From NCBI GenBank assembly GCA_964349515.1, contig CAYGHG010000009.1, positions 1-37,460 of the forward strand: a stretch of DNA of 37,460 nt. The letters run 5' to 3'. This stretch comes from CAYGHG01 sp964349515. GTDB taxonomy: Bacteria; Oederibacteriota; PGYV01; CAYGHG01. The notes under the pieces were generated by a model. It saw nothing but the letters and a program-made list of their open reading frames with translations. It searched no databases and was not told where the DNA came from. A program made the translations under genes and the position numbers. Of the stretch, positions 15,729 to 22,892 are shown one piece after another (positions within the stretch are counted from its first letter, which is position 1; the number at the start of each line of letters is the position of its first letter).

Positions 15729-18065
15729 TTAACGGAGTTCTTCCAGCATCTTCCTGACTCTTTCCTGATCAGGATTAACCTTCAGCGAACGCTCGAGCAT
15801 CTCCTTGGCTTTTCTTTTGTTTCCCGTGCCGTGATAGCATATGGCAAGGTTGTTAAGGGTGGAGGTGTTATTTGGGAATTTTTCAAGGGCCTGCTCGTAA
15901 AATGGTATGGCTTTGTTGAGGTCGTTTATTCTTGAGTATGCCAGCGCCACGTGGAAATAGCCCCTGTCGATTTCAGGGTTCTGTGCAATATCTTTTGAAA
16001 ATTCCTCTATGGCGCGTTCAAAGAGGTTGTCTTTCATAAAGTTAAGCCCGGCGAGATGAAACGCATCTCTTTTTAAAGACTCTTCCCTCATGCGCCTCTG
16101 TTCCTCTTCCTGCTGCTCCCTTATGGCCTTTAACTGCTCCGAGGCTCTGGCGTGGTATATCTGCGCGTTGAGGTTGGAAGGGTTGAGTTTTGCAGCCCTG
16201 TCAAAATACTCTACCGCAGATGATAAATCGCCGGCTCTCGCATAAAAGCTTCCCAGATTAAAACTTATCGCATCGCTTTGCGGGTTGAGTTTCAGTGCCT
16301 CTAAAAACAGCTCCTCGCTTCGCGCGGCTCCGGCTTCCAGTGCCGTATTAGTGCCGTATCTCAGCGCGGCATTGCCGAGTACCGGCACCGAGTCATAGCC
16401 TTTTTTAACAGCCTGTTCCAGGCACCAGAGGTTTTTTTCGATGTCGCCCTTCAGCCTGTAGTATTCTGCGAGTTTGAGAAAATAGGTTCCGATTACTTCG
16501 CGCTCCTCAAAAGTATAGAAAGGGATATCCTTCAGAATACCCTTGTATGAAAAGAGTTTAAACGGGTATAGCGAGTGCCCGCCCGGCTCTTCCGAGAGGC
16601 GCAGGACAAACCCGTCTTGCAGCTGGTAAAAAAGATTTGAAGGCGCCTCTGTTACCGAGTAGAGCGGGCCCTTTTCATCTTTAAATGCCTGAATGATATT
16701 GGAAACGGGTGAAGACGAGCCGCTCTGTGACGAGAGGGAAACTATATCCTTAAAAACAGTCGGTATCTGGTCATATACTGAAATACCGCGGAGGTTGTTT
16801 TCCATGAATTTTACGTAAGCCAGCGGGTATATCTGGTTGTCGCCTGAGGCAAAGAGCCCGGCATTGTCCGGAACCGAGGCGAGAAGGTCGTAAGCGTAGT
16901 TTCTGGCAATGAAATTGAGAGAACGGTCGTTTTCCGAGTAATTGGCGGGAAAACTGAACAACACTATCAGCGCGGGAACTGCGGCGGCTGAGACTGCCGC
17001 GGCGCGGGGGTTTTTAATACGGCTGTAAATGTGCAGGCACAGGTACAGTATATACAGAGCCCCTATGAGAAAAGAGGGGATGAGGTAGCGGAAAGCCAGC
17101 TTCATATCGCCGTAGTGCCCGTAGAGCGCAAGTATGATTATGTTTGAAACAAAAAGCGCCGCGAGCAGGAAGCGGGTTCTGGTTTTGTTGATGAAAGTAA
17201 CAACGATGCCGCCCGCGACAGCTAAAAAGCCCGCAAATGAAAAATCTTTCAGCACCACGGTGAATATGTATGAGAAAAATGCGGCGTAACCCTCGGCGTC
17301 GCGGCCCATCATTTTTACCCTGTACTGCTTCTGGGTAAAATAGTCAAGATATGAAAGCGGGGTGAAAAAATCCTGCCATTTGAGCGGTGTATCCGAGGCG
17401 CCGCGTATGAAGATATAAAAATATACGGCAGCGCCGAGAAGTGCGAAACCTGCGGCGGCAGGCAGGTGTTTAAGCGCAATTCTAAAATGTTTTATCAGTA
17501 TATAAAGCCATATTAAGCCTGAAAAAACAACAAACGAAAGATGCAGCCCGGCGCCGAGGCCTGTTACAAGCCCGAGGAGGCAAAGATTTTTTGCGGATGG
17601 TTTTTCGTCAAAAGAAAACAGCAGGTATAGCGCGGCGGCGCAGAAAAAACCGTTCATCGTATAGATCCTGGCTATGACAGACTGCGACCAGTTGGTGTAT
17701 GAGAGCACGAATACCGCCGCGGCAAGCGCGGGCAGGAGATACTTCAGGGGCTGTTTGAGTCTGTCCTGGCACATGCGGGCGCAGAGCATAAAAAAGAGAA
17801 CCGCTGTCATTGAGGAAAAAAGCGCCGAGAGCAGGTTTACCCTGAAAGCCGGGTTTGCAAAGGGGAGTGAAAGCGAAAATTTTGAAGCGAGCATATAAAG
17901 GGGAAATCCTGTGGGGTGCGGGATGCCGAGGTATGAAGCCATTGCGATAAGCTCGCCGCTGTCGCCGAAATAAAGAGTCGGAGCGAGGGTGGCAAGATAC
18001 ACGCCGAAAGACAGGAGAAAAACAAGAGCACCCGCCGCGGCGCGCAGGCTGCCTGTGCTAAGCAT
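15729..18065 (-). CDS. DUF2723 membrane glycosyltransferase-like protein with TPR tail
   Basis: Polytopic membrane protein of the DUF2723 family, related to the TMEM260-type protein O-mannosyltransferases, probably moving a sugar from a lipid carrier on the outer face of the membrane. The N terminus has a first membrane helix (about 8-30) and then the family signature FGDSGE (Asp35, Glu38) and PHPTGFP (49-55). Further hydrophobic helices continue to about residue 370. From about 520 to 778 there are tetratricopeptide repeats, interrupted by a charged coiled-coil stretch rich in Gln, Glu and Arg. The start codon overlaps the ymdB stop by 8 nt, so the two are translationally coupled. Acceptor and donor are unknown; the neighbouring sugar genes fit a glycosylation role. 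Confidence 0.85.
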   Translation of the reverse strand: MLSTGSLRAAAGALVFLLSFGVYLATLAPTLYFGDSGELIAMASYLGIPHPTGFPLYMLASKFSLSLPFANPAFRVNLLSALFSSMTAVLFFMLCARMCQDRLKQPLKYLLPALAAAVFVLSYTNWSQSVIARIYTMNGFFCAAALYLLFSFDEKPSAKNLCLLGLVTGLGAGLHLSFVVFSGLIWLYILIKHFRIALKHLPAAAGFALLGAAVYFYIFIRGASDTPLKWQDFFTPLSYLDYFTQKQYRVKMMGRDAEGYAAFFSYIFTVVLKDFSFAGFLAVAGGIVVTFINKTRTRFLLAALFVSNIIILALYGHYGDMKLAFRYLIPSFLIGALYILYLCLHIYSRIKNPRAAAVSAAAVPALIVLFSFPANYSENDRSLNFIARNYAYDLLASVPDNAGLFASGDNQIYPLAYVKFMENNLRGISVYDQIPTVFKDIVSLSSQSGSSSPVSNIIQAFKDEKGPLYSVTEAPSNLFYQLQDGFVLRLSEEPGGHSLYPFKLFSYKGILKDIPFYTFEEREVIGTYFLKLAEYYRLKGDIEKNLWCLEQAVKKGYDSVPVLGNAALRYGTNTALEAGAARSEELFLEALKLNPQSDAISFNLGSFYARAGDLSSAVEYFDRAAKLNPSNLNAQIYHARASEQLKAIREQQEEEQRRMREESLKRDAFHLAGLNFMKDNLFERAIEEFSKDIAQNPEIDRGYFHVALAYSRINDLNKAIPFYEQALEKFPNNTSTLNNLAICYHGTGNKRKAKEMLERSLKVNPDQERVRKMLEELR

Positions 18066-18852
18066 GGCTTATATTGAGCCTTTCTATGGATACGCATTTT
18101 CCGTTTTCTTCGTCAACCGATACCACCACGCCGTTTAACCTGTTGTCGCCTTCGGCGAGCTCAAACCTGTCGGGAAGAAAAGTAAGGAAGCGCCTTATGA
18201 TCTGTTCTTTTTTGACCCCTATGACCGAGTCGTGAGGCCCTGTCATGCCGGCGTCTGTCAGGTAGCCTGTGCCTTCTTTCAGGATTTTTTCGTCGGCGGT
18301 CTGCACATGGGTATGGGTGCCTATGACTGCCGATACTTTTCCGTCCAGATAATGGCCGAGCGCGGCCTTTTCCGAAGTGGCCTCGGCGTGGAAATCAACA
18401 ATTATAACTTTTGTGGAAACGCGTATCTCGTCAGCTATTTTAACTGCTTTTCTGAAAGGGTCGTCGGAAGGGGGCAGGTAAACCCTGCCGGTTAAGTTGA
18501 TCACGCCTATCCTGTGTATTTTGCCGTTTTTCTCACACTCATAGATATTGTAACCCCTGCCCGGGTTTTCTTCCGCCATATTGGCCGGCCTGAGAAGCTT
18601 TGGCTGGACGGGTATCAGGGTATAAATCTCTTTTTTATCCCAGATGTGGTTTCCGGTGGTGATGACGTCAATGCCCATAGAGACAAGCTCGTCAAAGGTT
18701 TTTGCAGTAATTCCAAAACCGCCGGCGGCGTTCTCGCCGTTTGCGATTACGAAATCAATCTGTTTGTCTCTTCTGATGCCGGGCAGCAGGGCCTTTACAG
18801 CCGCGCGGCCCGGTTTTCCGTTTACATCGCCGATAAATAAGATGTTTAACAT
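18058..18852 (-). CDS. ymdB: YmdB-family metallophosphodiesterase
   Basis: Cytoplasmic dinuclear-metal phosphodiesterase; Bacillus YmdB hydrolyses cyclic nucleotides and affects biofilm and motility decisions. Predicted metal ligands are all visible: Asp9 (GDVNG), Glu40-Asn41 (NGEN), Asn68-His69 (GNHIWD), His155 (DFHAE), and His180/His182 (THTH). With the start at ATG 18852 it is 264 residues, the same size as the Bacillus protein. The open frame extends 11 codons further up, but AGAGG lies just before 18852 and MLNILFIGDVNG is the conserved beginning. It lies downstream of rny, an arrangement known from Bacillus, and overlaps the DUF2723 gene. Confidence 0.92.
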   Translation of the reverse strand: MLNILFIGDVNGKPGRAAVKALLPGIRRDKQIDFVIANGENAAGGFGITAKTFDELVSMGIDVITTGNHIWDKKEIYTLIPVQPKLLRPANMAEENPGRGYNIYECEKNGKIHRIGVINLTGRVYLPPSDDPFRKAVKIADEIRVSTKVIIVDFHAEATSEKAALGHYLDGKVSAVIGTHTHVQTADEKILKEGTGYLTDAGMTGPHDSVIGVKKEQIIRRFLTFLPDRFELAEGDNRLNGVVVSVDEENGKCVSIERLNISHA

Positions 18853-18878
18853 TTGAACCTCTTGTCTTACATAAATTT

Positions 18879-18943
18879 GTTTCAAGTTTCAGGTTTCAAG
18901 TTTCAAGGTTTAGTATTAAAATCCAATACTTGAAACCTGAAAC
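18879..18943. repeat. GTTTCAA heptamer repeats forming a 16-bp perfect hairpin
   Basis: GTTTCAA/GTTTCAG units are reiterated from 18879 to 18908. GTTTCAGGTTTCAAGT (18886-18901) has its exact reverse complement at 18928-18943, and within the loop GTATT (18913-18917) pairs with AATAC (18925-18929). The hairpin sits between rny and ymdB on their transcript, where it could slow processing or partly terminate; no T-run follows. Confidence 0.7.
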
Positions 18944-18959
18944 AAATACAGATTCTATC

Positions 18960-20516
18960 TTATTTAGCGTACTCTATTGCCCTTACTTCCCTTATCACTA
19001 TTACCCTTATCTGGCCCGGATACTCCAGCTCTTCTTCTATTCTTTTTGCTATGTCTTTTGAGAGCTGGTAGGATTTCATGTCGTCTATTTTTTCCTGCTC
19101 CACCATTATCCTTATTTCCCTGCCTGCCTGTATGGCGTAGGTTCTCTGGACGCCTTCAAAACTTGAGGCTATTTTTTCCAGATTTTCAAGCCTTTTGACA
19201 TAGTTCTGCAGGGTTTCTTTTCTGGCTCCCGGCCTTGCGGCTGATATTCCGTCTGCGGCCTGCACGAGGACTGACTCCAGATATTTCGCCTCCACGTCGC
19301 CGTGGTGCGATTCGATGGCGTTTATTACCTGGTCAGGCTCGCCATATTTTTTCGCGACATCCGCGCCGAGTTTTACATGGGTGCCTTCCTGCTCGTGGTC
19401 AAGCGCTTTTCCTATGTCGTGGAGCAGGGCGGCGCGCTTTGCCATTTTTGCGTCGAGTTTGAGCTCGGCGGCCATTATTGACGTGACGTATGCCATTTCC
19501 ATAGAGTGCTGGAGGACGTTCTGGCCGTAGCTGGTCCTGTAGTGGAGCTTGCCGAGAAGTTTTATTATCTCGGGGTGGACATTTACCACACCCACATCCA
19601 TACACGCCTGCTCGCCGAGTTCTTTTATCTTTTGTTCCATTTCAAGTTTTGTTTTTTCAACGACCTCTTCTATCCTGCCCGGGTGTATCCTGCCGTCGGT
19701 GATAAGCTTTTCAAGCGATCTGCGGGCGATTTCGCGGCGTACCGGGTCAAAGGCGGATATGGTTACGGCTTCGGGGGTGTCATCTATGATGAAGTCAACG
19801 CCGGTCATAGTCTCAAGAGTTTTGATATTTCTTCCTTCGCGGCCTATGATGCGGCCTTTCATTTCTTCATTGGGGAGGGGGACGACTGATACGCTGATTT
19901 CAGAGGTCTGGTCGGCGGCAACCCGCTGGACAGCCATTGTGACAAGCTCGCGGGCTTTTTTCTCCGCGGTTTCTTTTGCCTCTTCTTCCAGTTTTTTGAT
20001 AAGAAGCAGGGAAGCCTGTTTTGCGTCGCTTGTCATGGCGTTTATCAGCTCGTTTTTGGCGGCTTCGGCTGAGAGGCCCGATATGGATTCCAGCTTGCTG
20101 CGCTGGTCGCTTACCAGTGAGTTGAGTTCGTTTTCTTTGTCGACGAGTTTTTTCTGCGCGTCTATGAGCTCGTTTTTTCTGGCAGACACTTCTATTTCTT
20201 TCTTTTCAAGCATGTCTGTTTTTCTGTCGAGTGTTTCTTCCTTGCTGCGGACTCTTTTTTCCAGGTTTGTTATCTCCAGGCGCTCTTCTCTTGCTTTCTG
20301 GTCAAACTCAGACTGGGCCTTGAGCATCCTGTCTTTTGCCTCCAGCTCGGCTTCTTTTTTCAGGGCTGCGGCGTCTTTTTTTGCGCTTTCAAGAATCTGT
20401 TCCGCGTAGTTTTTGGCGCCTGAAATCTTCTGTTCCGTAAGGAAACGCCTGAGCAAAAAACCTGCTGTAATACCTATTGCGAGTGCTGCTGCTGCTGCGA
20501 GAATCGTTGTTAACAT
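18960..20516 (-). CDS. rny: Ribonuclease Y
   Basis: Membrane-anchored endoribonuclease that starts mRNA decay. It has the standard architecture: one N-terminal membrane helix (about 3-23), a long charged coiled coil (about 30-200), a KH RNA-binding domain with GRIIGREGRN (221-230), and an HD domain with LLHDIGKA (His366-Asp367) followed by SHHGDV. The length of 518 residues is typical. I choose ATG 20516 because GGAGGT lies 5 nt before it; the frame also offers a GTG one codon earlier. It is preceded on the same strand by 6S RNA and its terminator and followed by ymdB. The C-terminal QIRVIVIREVRA matches the conserved family end, so it is complete. Confidence 0.97.
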   Translation of the reverse strand: MLTTILAAAAALAIGITAGFLLRRFLTEQKISGAKNYAEQILESAKKDAAALKKEAELEAKDRMLKAQSEFDQKAREERLEITNLEKRVRSKEETLDRKTDMLEKKEIEVSARKNELIDAQKKLVDKENELNSLVSDQRSKLESISGLSAEAAKNELINAMTSDAKQASLLLIKKLEEEAKETAEKKARELVTMAVQRVAADQTSEISVSVVPLPNEEMKGRIIGREGRNIKTLETMTGVDFIIDDTPEAVTISAFDPVRREIARRSLEKLITDGRIHPGRIEEVVEKTKLEMEQKIKELGEQACMDVGVVNVHPEIIKLLGKLHYRTSYGQNVLQHSMEMAYVTSIMAAELKLDAKMAKRAALLHDIGKALDHEQEGTHVKLGADVAKKYGEPDQVINAIESHHGDVEAKYLESVLVQAADGISAARPGARKETLQNYVKRLENLEKIASSFEGVQRTYAIQAGREIRIMVEQEKIDDMKSYQLSKDIAKRIEEELEYPGQIRVIVIREVRAIEYAK

Positions 20517-20600
20517 CACTTACCTCCGGGTAGTATTGGGCCGGGGCAGCTTAGGGAAAGGGAATAAAAAAATGGATATATCAGCAGTTATCAGAGGTTG

Positions 20601-20635
20601 AAAAACAAAAACAGGGCGCTTTTGCTGAAAGCGCC
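20601..20635 (-). terminator. Intrinsic terminator downstream of 6S RNA
   Basis: On the minus strand GGCGCTTT (20635-20628) and AAAGCGCC (20622-20615) form an 8-bp stem with a short loop. The transcript then continues CTGTTTTTGTTTTTC (20614-20600), a good T-tract. It ends transcription coming from the 6S RNA before rny; read-through could still supply rny. Confidence 0.75.
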
Positions 20636-20737
20636 TCTTTGGCCCTGATATCTTTGTAAGTGTCGGTGTCTGCGATTTTGATATATTTTATTAACATTTT
20701 TTTTCTTTTCTCTCCGCTGTCCGGTTAAGTTTTTTTT

Positions 20738-20906
20738 ATGCCCCGCTGGTGCCGTGAGAAACAGGATTTTGGTCCCTTATAATCAGGTGGGTGCCTCTGT
20801 CCGCAGCTTTAGGCTTCCTCAGTTAAGAGGCATGCACACTGCCGACGTTGTCCGGCTCCCGTTATAAAGGTGTTGGGCCAAAATACCGGCCTCTGCACGG
20901 GCATTG
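20738..20906 (-). ncRNA. ssrS: 6S RNA (RNA polymerase-binding regulator)
   Basis: 6S RNA mimics an open promoter and sequesters sigma-70 RNA polymerase in stationary phase. On the minus strand the segment has the closing stem ATGCCC (20904-20899) with GGGCAT (20743-20738). An inner helix pairs GGTATTTTGG with CCAAAATCC. A 3' half reading GCATGCCTC-loop-GAGGAAGCCTAAAGCTGCGG and then CACCCACCT resembles, block by block, the Escherichia coli 6S segment GCATGCTCGG-loop-GAGAAGCCTTAAAACTGCGA and ACATTCACCT. Total length of about 170-185 nt fits. A TAATAT -10 element (20918-20913) lies just before the predicted start near 20906. A terminator follows at 20601-20635. Recognition is by eye; a covariance-model search would settle the exact ends. 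Confidence 0.82.
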
Positions 20907-20949
20907 CAGGGTATATTATCCGCTCTTTTTCGTTTTAAATATCAATCCC

Positions 20950-21233
20950 TCTATGGCTTCATTAATATATCATTAACAGGGTGCATAAGTCAAACCCAAA
21001 TTGTGAGGCCATAAAAATTGGTAAGATTACCATGAATATGCCTCCGGGCATTTATGGGGTGAGTCCGTCAGCAGTGTGTAAACCGTAAGAAAAGCAGAGT
21101 ATTTTACCGGGCAACCGAATGCCATTAGTTCATCCGCTCTATTTTATTGCGATTGTATGTAAGTAAGCGCCTAATAAGTAGACCGCCGTGGTGTTGTGTG
21201 ATATATTATCTGATATAATTATGAGGAGGAAAT
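20950..21233 (+). promoter_or_regulatory. Non-coding leader region of the sigma-54 activator gene
   Basis: This divergent spacer lacks a credible ORF. It contains an interrupted palindrome TGGTAA-GA-TTACCA (21019-21032), which could be an operator, and a small ATGCC-TCCG-GGCAT hairpin near 21040-21053. Just before the gene lie two extended -10-like elements: TGATATATT (21199-21207) and TGATATAAT (21211-21219). The first gives a start near 21214 and leaves the AGGAGG at 21224 intact, so it is the likelier promoter. No good -35 is seen. Confidence 0.4.
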
Positions 21234-22202
21234 ATGGCACGGGATAATGACTCCTGCCCTGAAATAATAGGCAGGAGCTATGCGGTAACTTCAATAAAAG
21301 AATTCATACAAAAAGCGGCTATGTCCTCGCTTCCGGTACTTGTAGAGGGGCCGAGCGGCACGGGCAAGGAACTGGTGGCAAATGCAGTACATAAATCAGG
21401 CCCCAGGGCAGCCAATGCTTTCATAGCGATTAACTGCGGGGCTATGCCCAAAGACCTTCTTGAAAACGAGCTCTTTGGCCATGAGGCAGGCGCTTTTACA
21501 GGCGCGACTGCGCTTAAAAGAGGGCTCTTTGAGCTTGCCGACAACGGGACACTTTTCATAGATGAAATAGGGGAGATGGAGCGTGAGTCGCAGGCCAAAC
21601 TGCTCCGTGTGTTAGAGACAGGGGTGGTAAGGAGGCTCGGAGCGGTTAAAGAATTCAAAACTGATGTCAGGATAATAGCCGCCACAAACCGCGTGCTGGA
21701 GGACCAGATAGAAAAAGGAATGTTCAGGAGCGACCTCTATTACCGGTTAAGCGTGCTGAGGACCTTTCTTTGCCCTCTGAAAGAGCGCAGTGAAGACATC
21801 CCCCTGCTTGCCGCGCATTACATGAAAAAGATTTGTGAAAAAGAAGGGGTGCGTGAAAAAAAAATCAGCCCTGAGGCGATGGATGTATTTATGGAGTATG
21901 ACTGGCCGGGAAACGTGCGGGAACTTATAAATATAATAAGCAGAATCGCAGTGATAGCGACGGGAGTTGCGGTGGGTTTTGAGGATCTCCCTGAAAAAAT
22001 AACAAACAAAGCGGGCAGGCTGAAAAATCAGGACACAAAGGATATGCCGCTTGATGAGTTTGTGCGCATTAGCGAGAGGCAGTTCATAACCGCGGTGCTG
22101 GAGAAACACTCGTATGACAAGGAAAAAACCGCGGAAATACTGAAAGTCAGCAGGGCAAAGCTCTACAGGAAACTCAAAGAGCTGGGAATAGAAACCCAGT
22201 AA
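21234..22202 (+). CDS. Sigma-54-dependent transcriptional activator without N-terminal receiver (PspF-like)
   Basis: Bacterial enhancer-binding protein that remodels sigma-54 RNA polymerase with ATP. The AAA+ domain starts almost at the N terminus (IIGRSYAV at 11-18). It contains Walker A GPSGTGKE (39-46), the sigma-54-contacting GAFTGA loop (86-91), Walker B TLFIDEIGE (106-114), and the arginine-finger region FRSDLYYRL (164-172). A Fis-type helix-turn-helix occupies about 285-322. There is no receiver, GAF or PAS domain, so like PspF (of similar length) it would be controlled by a partner protein or by its own abundance. AGGAGG at 21224-21229 marks the start. A sigma-54 promoter for the chemosensory operon lies 225 bp beyond its stop, making that operon the obvious target. 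Confidence 0.93.
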   Translation: MARDNDSCPEIIGRSYAVTSIKEFIQKAAMSSLPVLVEGPSGTGKELVANAVHKSGPRAANAFIAINCGAMPKDLLENELFGHEAGAFTGATALKRGLFELADNGTLFIDEIGEMERESQAKLLRVLETGVVRRLGAVKEFKTDVRIIAATNRVLEDQIEKGMFRSDLYYRLSVLRTFLCPLKERSEDIPLLAAHYMKKICEKEGVREKKISPEAMDVFMEYDWPGNVRELINIISRIAVIATGVAVGFEDLPEKITNKAGRLKNQDTKDMPLDEFVRISERQFITAVLEKHSYDKEKTAEILKVSRAKLYRKLKELGIETQ

Positions 22203-22256
22203 CAGTATCATTTATGAGATTTTCCCGCAGCGCAGCTCCTAAAATCGTATCAAAAA

Positions 22257-22373
22257 TGAGACAATTATCAGCCTTAACCATATTGCATTTATTTTAGTTT
22301 TGCAATCGCGCTTCCAAAACCCTTTAGTTTAAACGAATCAAACAAGCAGTCTCAATTATAAGACAGCTGATAA
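22257..22373. promoter_or_regulatory. Candidate enhancer sites for the sigma-54 activator
   Basis: TGAGACAATTATCAGC (22257-22272) and a second cluster, GTCTCAATTATAAGAC (22349-22364) followed by GCTGATAA (22366-22373), share the half-sites TGAGAC and TTATCAGC in opposite orientation. They lie about 165 and 65 bp upstream of the -24 element, a normal distance for enhancer binding by Fis-type activators. The arrangement A-B-A'-B' cannot fold as one nested hairpin, which favours protein binding. Inferred only. Confidence 0.35.
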
Positions 22374-22426
22374 CCCTTTACATCAACCCTTTGGAAAAAG
22401 CCCGTTTTGATAAGGTTTTTCTTTTG

Positions 22427-22442
22427 CGGCACGCTCATTGCT
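22427..22442 (+). promoter_or_regulatory. Sigma-54 (-24/-12) promoter of the chemosensory operon
   Basis: The sequence CGGCACG-CTCA-TTGCT matches the sigma-54 consensus TGGCACG-N4-TTGCW at all but the first base. The invariant GG (22428-22429) and GC (22440-22441) are separated by exactly 10 nt. The -12 GC is 35 nt before the first operon gene at 22477, and a sigma-54 activator gene lies immediately upstream. Confidence 0.8.
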
Positions 22443-22476
22443 TATATACTCGCATACCATCAAACGGAGGCAGTGA

Positions 22477-22869
22477 ATGGGCGCAAAACAAAAGCCGGTA
22501 ATACTGGTCGCAGATGACGATAAGTTTATCAGGGACAGGCTCTCGGTTCTATTTCAGAAAGAGGGGTACTCGGTTAAAACGGCTAAAAGCGGGGCAGAGG
22601 CTATGGCGGCTGTTGAGGAGGGCGGGATAGATATTGCGATAATTGATTATCATATGGAGGACCGTACAGGCGGCGAAGTCGCGGAAGACATAAAAAAGAA
22701 AGCCCCGGAAGTGCCTGTGATTATGATGACGGGGGATGAAAGCATCGAGCTTGAACGCCACGTAAGGGAAAAAGGGGTATTTGCATATTTTATGAAGCCG
22801 CTGGAACTTGAAATGCTGAAAAAAATAGTCGCGGCTGCCCGTAAATCAGTTTCGAAAAGTGTCAACTAA
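22477..22869 (+). CDS. CheY-like response regulator (receiver only)
   Basis: Single-domain receiver of 130 residues and first gene of the chemosensory operon. The acidic pair Asp13-Asp14, phospho-acceptor Asp57 (IIDYHM), Thr85 (MMTGD) and Lys107 (MKPL) are all in place, so it should accept phosphate from a histidine kinase. It lacks an output domain. GGAGG (22466-22470) is 6 nt before the ATG, and cheA follows 23 nt after its stop. Its sequence is less like the classical motor-binding CheY than the receiver at 32064, so it may be a phosphate sink or relay for CheA. Confidence 0.9.
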   Translation: MGAKQKPVILVADDDKFIRDRLSVLFQKEGYSVKTAKSGAEAMAAVEEGGIDIAIIDYHMEDRTGGEVAEDIKKKAPEVPVIMMTGDESIELERHVREKGVFAYFMKPLELEMLKKIVAAARKSVSKSVN

Positions 22870-22892
22870 AATGACGGCTCAGGGGAGAACAC

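Noticed and set aside
19549..20409. 286-codon plus-strand open frame opposite rny
   Set aside because: It is the antisense shadow of the coiled-coil and KH regions of RNase Y and is a Ser/Phe-rich composition artefact without motifs.
20535..20675. Small minus-strand ORF of about 38 codons starting MLIKYIKIADTD between 6S RNA and rny
   Set aside because: It reads straight through the intrinsic terminator hairpin and T-tract, which encode its cysteine- and phenylalanine-rich end; no homologue is recognised.
20950..21233. Cyclic di-GMP or other riboswitch in the activator leader
   Set aside because: A few hairpins are present, but I could not match the conserved GEMM or other riboswitch cores.
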